Below are positions 22,703 through 34,265 of a stretch of DNA of 64,000 nucleotides, one piece after another (position 1 is the first letter of the stretch; the number at the start of each line of letters is the position of its first letter). The position numbers were made by a program, and so were the translations under genes. Source of the stretch: Sarcophilus harrisii (lineage: Eukaryota; Chordata; Mammalia; Dasyuromorphia; Dasyuridae); the NCBI RefSeq assembly GCF_902635505.1, contig NC_045427.1, forward strand, positions 512,385,665-512,449,664, read 5' to 3'. The notes under the pieces are model-generated. The model did no database searches. It saw only the letters and a list, made by a program, of their open reading frames with translations, and had not been told where the DNA came from.

Positions 22703-23126
22703 CCATAACCCGTTGGACATAAAAGATGCTTAATAAATATTTGTCAAATTAAATAGTTGCCTCAAATGTGTATGTGTTTACATACACATACAGTTCTAAT
22801 CAATGTGAAAAAATATATACAATTTTAATGATGAAAATGTTTCCATGGGGTCATGCTTATGCAGGTAAACATTGTTTGCTAATTCTCTATGATTTTGAAG
22901 GGACCTTACTTTGTTGTTATTGAGGAGAAAAATCAAAGTCCCTTGCTATACCTCTTAGCAAGGTTTTGCTTAGTTTTGTCCTTAGAGAGAAAATCACTTA
23001 TTTATATCCTCATTGATTTATGCTTATAGCATAGATCAAATGCTCATGGTTAAAGCACCACTCCCCACCCAGTGGCAACTTGCTCAAATTGCAGACATTG
23101 TAGTTGACAGGGAAGAACCTCAGCAA

Positions 23127-23245
23127 CAGGAATTCTTAACCATTTTTGTGAACCAGGGACCCTTTGTCAGTCTAATGAAGACTGACATATAGACTACTAA
23201 ATCTAATGAAAGACCTTTTGGGTCTTAGACAAAGAATCCCTACTC
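23127..23245. repeat. hAT-type non-autonomous DNA transposon
   Basis: Starts 'caggaattcttaaccatttt' and ends near 'caaagaatccctac', an imperfect inverted pair. The interior ('gaaccagggaccctttgtcag') matches the MER5/Charlie-like pattern. No clear 8-bp target duplication was found. Confidence 0.65.
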
Positions 23246-23394
23246 TATACAGTTTGAAACAATCCAGTGTATACCTGTAGCAGATAGGGATACTTACTAC
23301 ATTAAATAGTTTAGCAATCATAGGAACACTGAGATTCTATCAGTATTCATCCTCAGCTTATTGTGTTTTTCAACATAATAGATGTTTCATGGCT

Positions 23395-23580
23395 TTTTCA
23401 AGAGGTCAAAAAGATAACAGAATTTAGAGTTGCAAAGGAATCCTCAGTTTGTAGATGAGGAAATGGAGTTTCAGAGAGGGAAAATTAATTGGCCAAAGTT
23501 ATACAAGTAAATGGAACAGTTGAAATTTGAACTCAGATATTATATCTCCAAATCTAGTAATCTTTCTGTGGTATCATTCT
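23395..23580 (-). repeat. MIR-like CORE-SINE, antisense
   Basis: 'gtagatgaggaaatggag', 'ttggccaaagttatacaag' and 'tttgaactcagatattat'. Confidence 0.75.
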
Positions 23581-23806
23581 GACTAGCATCAGAAACCCAT
23601 ATTAAAAAGAAATGTTTAAAAAAATGAATTTGGTTCAATAAGATTTACTAGTTTGATCAAAAGAAAGTATAGGGATGACTATACATTTTTTAAACACAAA
23701 CCAATTTGACTTCTTAAGGGAAAAAAGTTCTTTAGGGTAGATTTATAAGGTACCAACCCTGGTTCATCCAATTCAACCCTAATATTCATTAGAATATTCA
23801 TTTAAT

Positions 23807-23990
23807 AAGAATATTCATTACTGGGGCAGCGAGGTGGGTCAGTGGATAGAGCACCGGACCTTAGGAGGGACCTGAGTTCAAATGTGGACTCAGATACTTA
23901 ACACATTAGCTGCATGACCCTAGGCAAGTCACTTAATCCTAACTGCCTCAAAAACAAAACAAAACAATATAAAAGAAAGAATATTCATCA
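23807..23990 (+). repeat. Marsupial SINE with 14-bp target-site duplication
   Basis: The SINE body starts 'ggggcagcgaggtgggtcag' at 23823 and runs through 'tggatagagcaccgg', 'gacctgagttcaaatg', 'gcatgaccctaggcaagtca' to an A-rich tail. The direct repeats 'aagaatattcatta' (23807-23820) and 'aagaatattcatca' (23977-23990) match at 13 of 14 and flank it, so the insertion borders are firm. Confidence 0.92.
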
Positions 23991-24194
23991 ATGTGCTCCT
24001 TTGGTTCTGTTGAGCTCTTGTGACTACTTTAGCAAAAAGAATTAAATTACTTAATAACAGTTATAAAGAGATATAACCCACCAGCTAGAGGTATTTAAAT
24101 GACTTAGATTATGTTTCCTATAAGAACTATGGAATCCATATTGAAGAAACAGGAATTGGAGATCTGATTTTAACTCTCCTTTCTGCTACTTAGT

Positions 24195-24420
24195 TTGGAC
24201 AACAATAATTTTTAGGATTGCAAAACACTTTAAATGTGTTATTTCATTTGCTTCTCACAGTGTTGCTGTGAGATTACTATATGTTTTTTTTCTTTTTTTG
24301 GCAGATGAACAAACAAGATTAAGTGCTCAAAATTTTACAATCATAGGTGTTTTTTGAATTCAGGTGGTACTGCCTTCAATCTTAGAACTCTCTGCATTAC
24401 ATTATACTACCTGCTTGCCC
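24195..24420 (-). repeat. MIR-like CORE-SINE, antisense
   Basis: 'ggattgcaaaacactttaaatg', 'tctcacagtgttgctgtgag', a diverged core and 'tttttgaattcagg'. Confidence 0.6.
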
Positions 24421-24877
24421 AAGTTATTTAACTTTAGTAGGGAGTTGGACTACATGTTCTGTAAGGTTTTCTCAGCTCTAATTCTTTGCACAGTCTGTCA
24501 ACATAGGAATCAAGGATGGCTGCACACATCAGATCCACAGCCCCTTGGGTTAATACCTATTGTTTTTGGATGGGGATTGCTGCCAGTTTCAGGATTTCTA
24601 TACCTCAACACATCTTTTCTTTGCTTAACACTCCACTGCAGACCTGACAATCATGAATGTGATTTGAATCATTTGGGAACCTATTTATATTTTCAGCTTT
24701 ATTAATTCATGGATATATGGAACTCCTTTAAGTTAATTATTCCTATATTACAGTAATCCTTTCTTTTATTTTGCCCTAATCTTATCTTTCTTTAAAGTTC
24801 AAAAGGTACCATTTACTTTTGGTATCATGGGATTTAATTTAAGGAAAAATAATCTCATTTATCTGATTCATTTTTTT

Positions 24878-25085
24878 TAAGACTTTAAAGACTTTTTAAA
24901 AGACTTTTAAAGACTTTAAAGAAGGAAATGATCACATAACTATTTTTGTCTTTGTCTTTCCAGACTGGAGTTCCTACACTCATTTGCCATTGCCCTCATT
25001 CCCTTGAGTTTTCCTTCCTCCAGATTGTCTCCAGTTCTAATATATTTCTTTCTTAAAGTCTAATGACCAAAATTGTATATGTATT
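24878..25085 (-). repeat. Short GACTTTAAA tandem repeat and CR1/L3 fragment
   Basis: 24881-24921 has four imperfect copies of (aa)gacttt(a/t)aa. 24960-25085 ('ggagttcctacactcatttgcc', 'tgtctccagttctaatat', 'cttaaagtctaatgaccaa', with mismatches) fits antisense CR1/L3. Confidence 0.5.
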
Positions 25086-26561
25086 TTGCATGTAGATATG
25101 TCATGAGAAGTGTGTTTCTAAATATTCGTGTGTGCACTAAATCCTAAATGAGCCAGTCTTCTTCCTAGTGTTAGCCACATATAAGGACCCCGCAAAACTT
25201 TGACAGTGATAGAGAAGAGCATGGAGAAAGGTCTCAGACTTCAACATATGAGTTTCCTGAGAAAGGCAGAAACTAATTTATTATAAATCTCTCAGATGAC
25301 AGGTTTAAAACATTAAAAATCATGATGGAAAGACACTGGGGTTATTCAAGCCTGACCTCTGAGAGAAGAACAAAGTAGGGCCAGAATGGTGGGGACTCAC
25401 CTGAGATATAGTTGCTGGGACAAAGTAAGCCAGCTGCTGATTTTCTGGGGGTTTTTGAACAATTATTTTTGCTAATTAAGGCTAAGTTTAGTCATTTCTT
25501 CCAGCTGGAGAAATATAAATGCTATCACTGTTGTATAAATTTTAATGCCTTGGGATAAAGTCTGAATAGCCCCATCTTAATTACAGCCCTACTGTGCACA
25601 ATGTGGCAAATATTTTCTGCTTTGTTTGAAACAACCTTTCTGATAATCCTAAATGTGTGATTGTCTAGAGCTGCAATATTTAAACATTTATCAGGTTTTT
25701 CTTTTTTCTAGATTATAACTGTTCTCTCTGAGTCCATCATTCTATAAACATAGTTTGGAGTTTCTTCACCAAAGTTCTGTATTTCCCTGTGTTGAGCCCC
25801 TGTCATTTGACTGCCACGCACACAGCCACGGGTTTTATCTCCATTGGCTGAGAACTTATAAGTTTGTCTCATTCTGTTCTCTGTTAACCAGATGGCTGAG
25901 CAACAATGTTGTTTCTGAGCCCCTTGCAAATATTAACATCATCAAATTCCATTTCCCAGAAGGAGAGAAAATGTCCCTCACATCAAACACAGGCTTTCAG
26001 TTTGCTTCCGGGCTGATGTGTTAAACACTTGAAGGATTGTTACAGAGGGGGACAAAAGCAGTATTTGGCAAGTGGCTTCTCTGAAGCTTTTCCTGAATGT
26101 TACAAAACTTTCTGAGGTGCCCTGAGATTGACCTCATTGATTATAAATCTTGGCTGGCAAACTTCTATTTCAATGATTTCACAGAACAAATATCTGAATA
26201 TCCATTTTCTGCCTTTTTTAAGGTGGAGAAAATGAGTTCCTTAAGACTTGATCTATGTCTAGTCTACATAGTGTATTTCCTTAAGGTGAATGGATGTTCG
26301 GATGAAGTGTTTGAAAATGTATTGCTCCATCTGCACAAATAGTTACTCAATATTTTCTTAAATTAGCATTTTTTCCCTGGATCCCATTTAAATAGCACTC
26401 TATGCTCTGGTTTCCAGAAAATGGGATCAAACATCTGGCCTCTACAACAGGTTAATCCAGGGCATTGATATGCCACATATTCTTCCAGAGAGGAGGTGTG
26501 TAATGTAGGGAGAGAGAAAGATATTTAATCATTAAAATAAATAAAAGAGACAATGACTCAC
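25086..26561. other. Intronic, no repeat recognised
   Basis: About 1.5 kb upstream (plus-strand sense) of the 26562 exon with no interspersed repeat visible. Chance frames at 25755-26024 and 26097-26342 show no family signal. Confidence 0.4.
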
Positions 26562-26741
26562 CACACTCCATTCTGTACTAAACCATTTAGCACCACAGGG
26601 TTTGAGGTAGCACGATTGCTGACTGGGAGGTCTTTCTAAGTACGAACATTCATGTGGGTCCAACACATTGAAGGTATCCGGATTTTTCTTGATACAAATC
26701 ACTTCCCTCTGTTGTGTGCCTCTTCCACATTCAATGGAGCA
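26562..26741 (-). CDS. THSD4: THSD4 internal exon: TSP type 1 repeat (third in window)
   Basis: This exon encodes 60 residues, phase 0 at both ends: CSIECGRGTQQREVICIKKN, a loop with HEC, QSC and KPC, then AKWFSTEWSV. Six cysteines complete the TSR. The acceptor is TTTTTGTAG, preceded by a short pyrimidine tract, and the donor is GTG|GTGAGT. The two extra residues compared with the preceding two exons lie in the loop between cysteines 3 and 4. WSV|C across the next junction gives a WxxC motif. The O-fucose position is again Glu. In the antisense frames nothing is conserved. It is placed between the 25-kb and 4-kb introns. Confidence 0.92.
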
Positions 26742-26894
26742 CTACAAAAAGAATGGATACCACAGTTTGAGGAGCATTGGCTAAGATCTCGTATTGTTTG
26801 CAGAGGGTGGCTAAGCTTCTCCACCAAATGCTGCATAAGAGAAAAAGGCTTAAACTGTATCAAAATCATCTTTAACTTCATCACCACCATCAAC

Positions 26895-27130
26895 ATCACC
26901 TCTAGCATAGTATAGCACGTTAATATTTACAAAGCACTTTAAAATACCATTTCATTTTATTCTCATGAAATTATCATTAAGCTACCATTAGACCTCTTTT
27001 TCAGATGAAGAAACTGAGGCAGGCAGAAGTTAAGTGATTTCCCTGGAGTCATACAATTACTAAGTATCTGAGGCAATATTTGAACTTGTTTCCTGTTCAG
27101 TGAGCTAAATATTGTACCATCTAGCTAAAT
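26895..27130 (-). repeat. MIR-like CORE-SINE, antisense
   Basis: 'aatatttacaaagcactttaa', 'tcagatgaagaaactgaggc', 'gtcatacaattactaagta' and 'accatctagctaaatc'. It is close to full length. Confidence 0.8.
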
Positions 27131-27890
27131 CAGGAGTTGGTTCAGAATAAGTAATAAGTCTGACCAAGATAACCATTGAAGATCAGAGTTGGTTATTCCA
27201 AGGGAATGTTGGAAGTTTCTCTATCTGTGTGCATGAAGAATGATTGCTGGGATATAAGCAGGTCAGCTGTCATTAGGGAGGAAAAGATGAGTAAGAGGCT
27301 GTTCAAAATTCTTCATAAATTCAGGGACAGTCCTGGAATTGGGGAGTGAACCAAAGAAAACAAGGAATGAGCAGAAGAGAATGAGGAACCTGGTGTGGAA
27401 GAAGGGTTTATATCTAGCACAAGCCAGCTTGGTGATGGAGCTCAGAACTTTACAGTCCTGAAACACTTATTTAGTTTTCTGTGTGTTTAAAAAAATTTAG
27501 TTTAGAGACAACAAGAAGGTTTTAAACACAAAATGCTCCATTGATCCACACTTTAAATTAAAAACCAACAACATAAAACACCATTTAATCAATACAGCAA
27601 ATAATGGAAAAGTTATACTTAACTTTTTTATTTTGTTTTGGAAATTAAAAGAGAGAAGAGGAAAGCACAAACTCAAGAAAGAAAGAGATAAAAAGAAATG
27701 AATGCACAGAGAGAGCAGGACAGAGATAGAGACCTGTAAACATGGAAAAGAAACATCTTATCAATAGACATATAGGAAGATTAATACGAGTTAACTCCTT
27801 TGTCCTCTGTCTTTTAAGAGACTGCAAACAACAGGCATGCATTTCTTTGTCCAAAGTATAGATATATATTGGGAAATCAGTTCTTGGTGC
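27131..27890. other. Intronic, nothing recognised
   Basis: Purine-rich around 27640-27730. No assigned repeat. Confidence 0.4.
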
Positions 27891-27894
27891 CTGG

Positions 27895-28088
27895 GATCAA
27901 AGGATTATAGATTTTTAACTGCAAGGGACGTTAAAAGTTATCTAGTTTAATCCCATTATTTTGTAGATGAGGAAATTGAGGCCCAATAAAGTTAAGTGAC
28001 TTGCCCAGGATCACATATAACATAAATGATGGAATTGGGATTGAACCCAAGCCAGAGAACTCCTGATCTCTCACTTGGAATCACCCTC
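27895..28088 (-). repeat. MIR-like CORE-SINE, antisense
   Basis: 'ttgtagatgaggaaattgagg', 'ttaagtgacttgcccagg' and 'attgaacccaagcc', well conserved. Confidence 0.85.
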
Positions 28089-28399
28089 AACTTTGTTTAA
28101 GTCAGACCACCATGATGTGTTAGCCCAAATAATGATAGAGCCTGAAGTTTCTTTTCTAAGTTTTATATGATAATTCCTCATGATCTGTGTCACAAGGGAT
28201 TGACCTAATGGTCCAGCAAGGATGGTGGTGACACAGTGGTGACAGTTATTATCATTTCAATGAACAAAGCCTAAATAAAGCATATGTATAATTATTTTAC
28301 AGGCAGTGAGGAATTTTTATGTTTGGCTCGATTCTAGAAGGAAAGAACTTAAAGGGTTTCTGTAATTAGTGGGGAGGGGACACCCACTGGCAGCAAGGG

Positions 28400-29465
28400 G
28401 TATAGGTTGGGAAAGCCTTCATTTAGAGGATGGAGTAAAGTGGGGAGAGATTTGAGGCAAGAAAAGCAGTTAGAAGACTATAATAATCCAGACTAGAAGT
28501 TATGAGAATCTGAATAAGGAAAGGAATGGGAAAAATTTTACAGAGGAAGAAATGACAAGATTTGGCAACTGACTGGATACATGGGATGAGTGAGAGTGAA
28601 GAATACAGAATGGAGCCAAGGCTATGAACTGAAGTGACTGAAAGGATGGTGATAGTGTTAACAGAAAAGAGGGGAACTTTGGAAGAGAGTGGATTTTGGA
28701 GGAGGGAGGAAAAAAATGAGATTTGTTTGGGGTGCCTGGAGTTTGAAATGCCCATGAGATTGTTCATCATACCTAAGTAAAGCACTAAAGGAGGGCAGAA
28801 GAGAAGAGAAAAGGGCCTAGGAAAGAGCACTGATGGTATATTCACAGTTAGGGCACTGATGTGGGTGGACTAAAGAACTTGAGAGGAAATGTTCAGAGAG
28901 ATCAGAGAATGAAAAGAGAGCATTATTATAGAAACTGAGAGGAGAGAATATCAGAGAAAGAGTGGTTACCACAATCCTTTGAAGAGGTAAAGAAGGCTGA
29001 AGAATGAGAAAAAACCATTATATCTGTCAATTAAAAGATCACTTGTAATTTTAGAGAAAGCATTTTTAGTTGAGTGACAAAGTTGTAACCTATATTGTAA
29101 AGGATTGAAAAGTGAAAAGAGGAAGTAGTGGTGAGTTTAGCTGTGAAAGGCAGGAGAAAGTGAAAGGTAACAACAACAGTTTGATGGGATGGAAATGCAG
29201 AATGAAAGTCTTTTAATAATAAGGGAGTTTGAGGCATATTTGTGAGTATCAGAGAAGGATCCATTACTTAAGGTAAGATTAGGAGGAGAAAGGAGATGTT
29301 TGAGGAGGAATCTATTGGAGAAGATAGGAGGTGATAGAATCATGGTAAGGAGAAGCATTTCCTTAATTTCAGTTGAAAGAGGGGAGGAAAGAATGGGGGA
29401 TAATGTCAGGGAGTTTTGAAGAGAGAGATTTCATAGCAAACGGTTTATTTCTCCATATGGTATGA
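28400..29465 (-). repeat. LINE L2, antisense, RT-domain coding remnants
   Basis: The minus strand keeps L2 ORF2 words: a 140-codon frame (28845-28423) ends with SVAKSCHFFLC, then SSLDYY and LSPLYSIL, which match the L2 order SVAKSCRFHL, SRLDYCN, LSPLQSIL. 29264-29031 adds FTAKL and FVTQLKMLSLKLQ upstream (minus strand). The plus strand therefore looks purine-rich. It is several frames and stops away from intact; about 1 kb of the 3' half of ORF2 remains. Confidence 0.8.
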
Positions 29466-29496
29466 GGGAAGTTCTTAGCTTCATGAATGAGGTAGA

Positions 29497-29621
29497 GAGG
29501 AGGCAGGCAGGTGGTAGTGTACTGGTCCTGGAGTGAGGAGGACCTGAGTTTAAATCTGGTTTTAGATACTTAGTAGCTGTGTGACCCTGTGCAAATCACT
29601 TAATCCTGATTGCCTCAAAAA
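29497..29621 (+). repeat. Marsupial SINE, sense
   Basis: 'aggtggtagtgtactggtcc', 'gaggacctgagtttaaatc', 'tagctgtgtgaccctgtgc' and 'cttaatcctgattgcctc'. It ends in a short A-rich stretch and sits at the 5' edge (minus-strand sense) of the L2 copy. Confidence 0.85.
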
Positions 29622-29689
29622 GATGAGGAAGAGGAGAAGGTGATGAAGGATGGAGGAGAGAAGAGTAAGTTTGGAATAGAAAGTTTTTT

Positions 29690-30000
29690 CTTTGTCCATC
29701 TCTCTCTCTCTTTTCTCATTTCCATTCATATTAGTCCTATGTCAACCTTCTACTTCATAGTCTCATGCCACCTCTCATGCCACCTTGCCTTTCCATTGTG
29801 CTCTTCTATTGTTAGTAAACTGCTTTTCACATTAGACCTGAATTCTTTCCAGATGTTATTCTGCATAAATTGTATGTTTTATTTTTATTTTCTAGGTATG
29901 TGTCCCCTCTACCCTCAAGAGTATATAAGCGCCTTGAAAGCAAGAAAGGTTTCCTTTTTAATTTAGTATCCCCAGACCTAGCATAGTGCTTTCATTTACA
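29690..30000 (+). repeat. LINE L2 3' end, sense
   Basis: 'gccttgcctttccattgtg', 'tattctgcataaattgtatg', 'cgccttgaaagcaagaaagg' and 'cagacctagcatagtgc', in L2 3' order but opposite to the neighbouring L2. It carries the duplicated 'tctcatgccacc' at 29760-29783. Confidence 0.65.
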
Positions 30001-30540
30001 GCCAAAACTTAATGATTTTAATTTAGAAAGCTTTTCATTAAATTTTGGGCCACTGGGGATGTAATGGCATTGTTAAAAATAGTGCTACAAGAGCTGGTAA
30101 AGGCAGTAACTAAGGTTGAAGAATAAAAGGGTAGGATTCAACTGGAGAAAAGAGACAATATCAAGTACCTTCTAAGCATATTCTGTCTAAGCCCAGTGAA
30201 GAATTTCTACTGGAATAAGCAGTATAAAAAGACCTATTTAACAAACAAATATCACAAGAATATTCAATTATACTATCCAATGAGGGCAAATATTTCTGGT
30301 TTAGACAGTAGTAGTAAACCAGTGTCACCACACTTCTATGGGAGGAAGGATATATATATGTATATGATTGCCCCAAAACAGCAAACAAAGGGGTCAGACA
30401 AAATTTGGGTGGTACCAAAGGTCCAGAGTAAGAGGCATTTCAAATAGTTAATTTGAATTCTGAGAAACTGCAGATAACTAAGTAGTATTGATGAAGTTGG
30501 GTAAAAAAAAAAAAAAGGGAGGGGTACAATGAAGAAGATA
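30001..30540. other. Intronic, nothing recognised
   Basis: Contains an A14 run at about 30504-30517. No repeat assigned. Confidence 0.4.
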
Positions 30541-30544
30541 AGTT

Positions 30545-30830
30545 TTAGCAGGTAATACGTAAATAAAAATTTATTAAGCAATATGGCATTTAAGGAGCTC
30601 TTAATATAACATTAGACAACATCCAAATAATTATGTACAGTCAAGATATAACATGATAAATTGGAGATAATCCCGGGGAGAGGGAAGAATGCTAGCTTTA
30701 AGGAAAATGAGGAAAAAAAAAACTTCTTGAATAAGGTGGGATTTTAGCTGAGACGAAGGAAGAAGGGAGATATTAAAAGGATAAACAAGAGAATGATAAC
30801 TAAGAAGAGCCAAGGAAAGACAACCCATGG
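30545..30830 (-). repeat. LINE L2-type 3' region, antisense
   Basis: 'aatttattaagcaatatgg', 'gtcaagatataacatgataaattggagataatc' (split) and 'gaataaggtgggattttagc', in the order seen in antisense L2 3' ends. Confidence 0.6.
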
Positions 30831-32200
30831 ATGGCTACAGCTCTCTGAAGGAAAGAAAGGGAGTATTTATGGAGAAGGAAGACAACAGCTGCATTTTAGA
30901 TGAAACCCATTATCCTTTTTATGTAAAATTATGGTTAGGGACAAGAGAGGGAAAGATGAGGACAAAACCCAAAGCCAGAGAATGGAGAAGGAAAGAGCCA
31001 GATAAAAGCTTGTGAATATTCAAGATCTATAAGAAAAAAAAATGTTTTCAGTTGAGGGGAAAAGAAATTAAAAAAAAAGAATTTAATTGCCTTTGGACTT
31101 AAAGGATAGACAGGACTAAGCAGAAGAGGAATGCCATCCTTTGTGGTAGCTGGAGGCCCACACTCCCAACTATTTTGGATAGGTTCTGAGAATGTAGAAG
31201 TTGTGGAATAAATATGTTATGAGATATTCTTCTTAATTAGATCATATAGTAGAAAGAGCTGAAATGAGAGAAGAATATGTTTGGCTAAGAAGTTATCTCA
31301 AAGGAGAACCAGAAAATCTTGGTTCTAGTGTCCACTCTGACATCTAGTTGTATGACCTTGGACAAATCACTTAATAGAAATTTAATTTCTTTATCAAAAA
31401 AGGAGAAGACTAGTTGATTAGTAATTTTTTTTTACTAGATCTAAAAGTTTGTAATTGTACAAATGTGATAAGAGGAAAAAGTCTAGAGCACAGCAGATCT
31501 ATTCTCTTTCCAGGATGCTACAGTGCTGAGAAATAATGCAAAAAGAGGGACTCCATCACGTTTCAAAATACTATTAAAAAATTGAATATAATAGCAGTAG
31601 AACTCAGAAAGGATTATGCATTCTAAAAGAAAATGGAAACATTAATAGAAACAAGGAAGAAGTTAAGGCAAAAATAGTAAAAACAAACAAAGCACAAGAG
31701 CAAAGGGAGACTAGACAAAATGGATGACAGAAGAGACAGACAAAAACAAAAATACTGCCAATTACAACAGGAAAAGTAGAGGAAAGATAAGTTTGAAGGA
31801 CAAGATGAACAAAGAACCTAGGGAAAGAAAGACAATATAGTTAACATTTTAGGGAACAAATTGTACCACTGGAAAGAAATAAAACTGGGAAAGAGTCTTT
31901 AGTGATTTGGAAATTCTAGGTAAGAGATAATACTCAGGAGCCCACACAGTATTTTAAGTTCTTAATTATGGTTGCATGCTGTGCTGGTTGCTTTTCTGGT
32001 GCCTTTCTGGAATAGGATGAAATGCATTTTATGAAAACTGGAGAGAACTTTTGTCAGAATATTTGGAAATCTGATTAAAATAACTTTAAGCTGAAGTTTG
32101 AGAAGGGAGAAAAAAATTCCTAGATTAAATAATAAAACTGGGCATTACTGAGGATAAATCATGTAACAAGGAAGGAATAGAAACAATAGAAAAGATAAAA
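30831..32200. other. Purine-rich intronic stretch with one MIR-like copy
   Basis: 31225-31430 is a sense MIR-like SINE ('tagttgtatgaccttggac', 'aaatcacttaatagaaat'). The rest is A/G-rich; 31640-32200 may be the 5' part of the CR1/L3 element that follows, but I cannot show it. Confidence 0.4.
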
Positions 32201-32459
32201 TGTTTCTCAGGAGAAAAAAACAAGGCAGGACATGGAGAGTAGTAGATATGGCTTTAAATGACTATATGCCAATGAATAGAATATGGATAACAAAAATGAA
32301 TATGAAATTTTAGCACACAGGTATCATTTAAGACTTGATAGGATAATGGAAAGATATATTTCCAATCAAAAGTATGGAGATTAGCATAGAATATTTAAAA
32401 AGGCATATGCCTGGATTTAAAAGATAAATTGGTATAACAAAAATGCATGATAGGAAAAG

Positions 32460-32757
32460 TGTGAAGGGCGGGTCGGTTTAAGTCCTCACAGCTGTGATTC
32501 ATAATAACCCTGAAGGAATTGCAAATCAGCCTTTACTGACTCAGATGTTGCTTGTGAATTGGGAATGGAATAAATCGGAGGCAAGAAGGAAGAGGAGAGA
32601 AGTCAAAGAACGCAACTGCCTCTCAGTCTCCCTGTGTCATCCTCATCATCCTCTCACATGAAGGGATCCATTCTGCTGGTGTGAGTTGGATCCCCAGCAG
32701 CCTCTGGCAGGTGGCTCCCATACATCCAGCAGCCACTAGCAGGTTGCTCCTGTAACA
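32460..32757 (+). mobile_element. Fossil LTR-like unit (endogenous retrovirus kin)
   Basis: About 300 bp beginning TGTGAAGG and ending TGTAACA, with a single AATAAA near 32570 followed by a purine-rich then CT-rich part, the layout of a marsupial solo LTR. It lies inside the CR1/L3 copy and is therefore younger than it. No internal region or second LTR is seen nearby. No clear flanking duplication, so the borders are tentative. The base composition is noticeably more GC-rich than its surroundings. Confidence 0.5.
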
Positions 32758-33450
32758 GTGGGCAAGGGATTACAAAAAAAGAGTGTGACTGTTCTATTGG
32801 TCTCTATGCCTAGGTTAGGAGAAATGAAGGAAGGTCTGCAGTATGCTGGGTGGGCTCTTTGTAGATAAACTTATAGGAGGATAGGGACAATAATGGACTA
32901 TAATACACAACCATTGGTCAAAATAGTCAAATATATGATATCACAGATACATTGGAGTATACTCCTCTAATCAAATTCATGAACCTGAGAAGAAATTTAC
33001 AGTGAAGTACATGGGGATTAAAAATTATTGAAAAAGTACATATCATTAGGGAATATGCTTAAAACTGCCCAGTTATGGGCAATAGGATATGGAAAATCCA
33101 GCTCTGGGAAGAATATGAATGAGGCTTTCTTTACTAATTACAAATTGACACAAAGGCCATATGTAAAAGTTTTGGAAGCTATGGTTATCTAGATAATTAC
33201 TGTCTTATCCTTAACCCATGGAAAAAGTAGATGAGGGGATGAATTCTTGACTTGTGTTGCTGACAATTTCCTCTTCGGGAAAGTAGAGAAAACCGAGGAA
33301 TTGCTACTATGGTTTTAATTCTGTCCAACATGGCAGAAATATCAAGAGATATTTCTTGATATGAAGTGACAGGTACCTTGGGAAAAAGTGACCATATATC
33401 ATTTTAGAATTTGTGACAGCAAAGGAGAAGAATTCTGGCAAAGTCAAATC

Positions 33451-33735
33451 TTTTTTTTTTTTTTTTTTTTCAGTTTTCAGGAAAGCAGATCATTCTTTTT
33501 TGTTAATTTATGTATTTTTTCCATTATAAATTTCTGTACTACAAAAAAAGAGAAACTAATAAATGTTACATTCAATATCAATTCAAATTCCTTCAGATCT
33601 TTGTTAATATACAAATGTATATGTATTCATAGTCACAAAAAACATTGTCCATTACTTTTTAACTTTTCTACATATTGACTTCCATATGTTTCCTCCCATC
33701 CCCATTAAACACCTATGTAGTCAGTATTCTAACTT
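33451..33735. repeat. T20 run and unassigned AT-rich insert
   Basis: 33451-33470 is T20. The following 260 bp interrupts the CR1/L3 colinearity and so is likely an inserted antisense retroelement with a poly(A) tail, family unknown. Confidence 0.4.
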
Positions 33736-33737
33736 GT

Positions 33738-33875
33738 CAGTGTCCATGGTAGCATGGCACTGGAGAGCCAGGAACGTGTAGGTTTAACACCTGCTTCTGA
33801 GACTACTGGTCATGCCATCCTGGGCACATCTCTTAACCCCTCAGTGCTCTAGGCCAGTATTCAAACTTGAGCCAG
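33738..33875 (+). repeat. MIR-like SINE, sense
   Basis: 'atggtagcatggcactgg', 'gtaggtttaacacctgc', 'gccatcctgggcacatc' and 'cttaacccctcagtgctctag', the same subtype as 45720. Confidence 0.75.
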
Positions 33876-34068
33876 GAGTCCAAAATACTTGAAAAACTCT
33901 GGAATTCAGTTTGAACCAGATTAAAATGTAGTGGGAAATTTTTAAAAAGATAAATTAAAATACATTAGAAAATGGATAATGTTAACTTCTGGTTTCCTAA
34001 GTCCATATATGGCAGGAATCTGTTTCTATTTGGGTTTAGCACTACTGCAACTAAACAATCGTCTAATA

Positions 34069-34265
34069 TAGAGGTTCTTAATCTTTTTCATGTTGTAAGT
34101 TACTCTGGCAGTCTATTAAATTCTATGAACTCCTCAGAATTCTTTTTATAATGCTTTAAAGAAAATGCATAGGATTCCAAAAGAAGTCAATTAGACTGAA
34201 ATGGAATCATCAAAAATGGTGTTTTGTTTTGTTTAAATCAGGGACCCTCAGTTCAAGCATACCTG
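34069..34265. repeat. hAT-type non-autonomous DNA transposon
   Basis: Starts 'tagaggttcttaatcttttt' and ends 'gggaccctcagttcaagc' then atacctg, the diverged Charlie/MER5-like ends. The interior 'aaaatgcataggattcc' is typical of the related elements. Confidence 0.65.

Larger units (their letters stand above)
22524..26561 (-). other. THSD4 intron (4.0 kb) between the last two TSR exons
   Basis: A phase 0 intron with donor GTGAGT and acceptor TTTCAG. It contains a T26 run, a hAT-type element, MIR-like copies, a SINE with target-site duplication, and a CR1/L3 fragment, each listed separately. 25100-26500 shows no recognisable repeat. Confidence 0.85.

Noticed and set aside
28423-28845. 140-codon frame as a possible host gene
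   Set aside because: Matches L2 LINE ORF2 order, flanked by further L2 sequence; a repeat, not a host gene.
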